The notes below the pieces were generated by a model. It was not told the origin of the DNA. It saw nothing but the letters and a program-made list of their open reading frames with translations, and searched no databases. A DNA stretch of 29,213 nucleotides from the NCBI GenBank assembly GCA_002792755.1, contig PFOY01000047.1, positions 1-29,213 on the forward strand, in the 5' to 3' direction. How positions within the stretch are numbered: the stretch's first letter is position 1; each line of letters starts with the position of its first letter. Shown here piece by piece: positions 28,355 through 29,213 of this stretch. Source of the DNA: Candidatus Nomurabacteria bacterium CG_4_10_14_0_2_um_filter_30_12. GTDB taxonomy: Bacteria; Patescibacteriota; Minisyncoccia; Phycocordibacterales; UBA9973. The translations under genes were made by a program, and so were the position numbers.

Positions 28355-29213
28355 TTATTTTAAATTATTAAAAAGTTTTAATCTGGCTTCTACGACTTTT
28401 TCTATTGCTTCTACTGCAGGTTGTAATATTTTAGCTGGAGTTATTTCAGATGGATTATCTTTCAATGATTGCTCCACTGCTTGTCTGAAAGCTAAACGAA
28501 TTTCACTATTTATATGTACGATAGCAATACCAGACTTGATAGCATTTACAAAATCTTCATCACGTAATCCTGAACCACCATGAAGAACTAAAGGTATACC
28601 TGTAGCTTTTCTAATTTCTGCTACAAGTTCAGTATCAATATGAGGTTTACCAGTTTTAATAAGACCGTGAATACTACCTACTGATGGTGCAAATAAATCT
28701 ATACCTGTCATCTCAACAAATTTTTTAGCATCTTCTATTTTTGTTAATACTCCAGCACCTTCGGGAACAGAATCTCGAATGATTGACCCTGAACCTATAA
28801 ATCCAAGTTCAGCTTCAACTAAAACATCTCTACCAGTTTTTATATTTACTTCATGAGCATAATCAACGCATTGTTTTGTAACTTTTATATTTTCATCAAA
28901 AGATAATTTTGCAGCATCAATAATTACAGAATCAAAACCAACATCTATGCATTTTTTTACTGATTCAAAACTTGCATGATGGTCTGCATTCAAAAAGATA
29001 GGATAATCATCTCTTTCACGAATAGATTTGATTAAAGCCACTGCTTCTTCTATACCAACAAATTTCTCTTCTCCTTCTGACAAACCTATTATTATTGGGA
29101 CATTCAATTTCTTTGCTGCATTATAAATACCATGTAAACCTTCTAAATTTGAAATATTAAAATGGCCTATAGCCACTCCTTTCTTTTCTGCTTCTTTTAT
29201 ATATTCACGAAGT
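28355..29213 (-). CDS. fba: Class II fructose-bisphosphate aldolase (partial, start outside window)
   Basis: A zinc-dependent aldolase that interconverts fructose-1,6-bisphosphate with DHAP and glyceraldehyde-3-phosphate in glycolysis/gluconeogenesis. Zinc-site and active-site motifs present: FLNADHHAS (the class II HADH-type motif), EAELGFIG, SVGSIHG, PLVLHGGSGL and the phosphate-binding region near IVHINSE. The frame stays open to the window edge: before the GTG at 29176 it reads LREYIKEAEKKGVAIGHFN, which matches the family N-terminus, so the true start lies just beyond 29213 and the GTG should not be used as a start. It resembles the class IIB/tagatose-bisphosphate aldolase subgroup, so a related ketose-bisphosphate substrate cannot be excluded. 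Confidence 0.93.
   Translation of the reverse strand, partial: LREYIKEAEKKGVAIGHFNISNLEGLHGIYNAAKKLNVPIIIGLSEGEEKFVGIEEAVALIKSIRERDDYPIFLNADHHASFESVKKCIDVGFDSVIIDAAKLSFDENIKVTKQCVDYAHEVNIKTGRDVLVEAELGFIGSGSIIRDSVPEGAGVLTKIEDAKKFVEMTGIDLFAPSVGSIHGLIKTGKPHIDTELVAEIRKATGIPLVLHGGSGLRDEDFVNAIKSGIAIVHINSEIRLAFRQAVEQSLKDNPSEITPAKILQPAVEAIEKVVEARLKLFNNLK

Noticed and set aside
28355..29176. GTG at 29176 as the aldolase start codon
   Set aside because: The frame continues upstream to the window edge with family-like N-terminal residues (LREYIKEAEKKG), so the gene is cut by the window.

Overview
The window is a gene-dense, AT-rich stretch of a bacterial chromosome. Almost all of it is housekeeping genes read from the minus strand. 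The features point to a Candidate Phyla Radiation (Patescibacteria) genome, most likely a Parcubacteria/Paceibacteria lineage. These are small single-domain versions of core proteins, a shortened RsmI, a PriA-like protein without its ATPase motifs, start codons directly behind -10 boxes, and many short palindromes between and inside genes. The lineage call is inference from gene style, not from a marker phylogeny. TGA is used as a stop (end of atpH), so the UGA=Gly code of Gracilibacteria/Absconditabacteria is not in use.

Layout. 1-1.4 kb: rpmA (bL27), a membrane-anchored Ada-like domain protein on the plus strand, and two tiny membrane proteins. 1.5-11.1 kb, minus strand: a cell-envelope region read mreB, DNA polymerase III delta'-like, frr, rseP, then a hairpin and a new promoter, then mraY, ftsW, murG, gltX and an M23 peptidase. 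11.2-13.6 kb, plus strand: the degenerate priA and a small unknown gene with its own promoter, Shine-Dalgarno and terminator. 13.6-13.9 kb: a probable structured ncRNA on the minus strand with a near-consensus promoter and its own terminator. 13.9-21.8 kb: tRNA-Ile(GAT), then a complete F-type ATP synthase operon (AtpZ-like, B, E, F, H, A, G, D, C) followed by rsmI. 21.9-29.2 kb: RRM RNA-binding protein, prfA, rpmE, coiled-coil lytic transglycosylase, rplY (bL25/CTC), FAD-linked oxidase, CYTH protein (plus strand), and a class II aldolase running off the right edge.

The most unusual content is several families of short palindromic DNA. (1) A 58-bp core encoding SGLTLPGVPVGTHTVQNS-like peptides is inserted in frame three times: once in the delta'-like gene and twice in the FAD oxidase gene. 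Each copy is enclosed by 19-20 bp arms that are unique to the locus yet complementary to each other. (2) Different in-frame palindromes occur in rsmI and priA. (3) Heptad-periodic intergenic repeats lie at the mreB/delta' and atpE/atpF junctions, with looser versions elsewhere. (4) Two roughly 100-bp stem-loops ending in CCCG...CGGG sit directly before the start codons of atpH and atpA. The coding inserts resemble Rickettsia palindromic elements in concept, but I recognise no named family with this sequence.

Gene expression also looks distinctive. Six genes (mraY, mreB, priA, rplY, the CYTH gene and a 58-codon ORF) have a -10 hexamer exactly 6 nt before the start codon, which predicts leaderless mRNAs. 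The atp operon starts 1-2 nt after the 3' end of tRNA-Ile, so tRNA processing could itself create a leaderless atp message.
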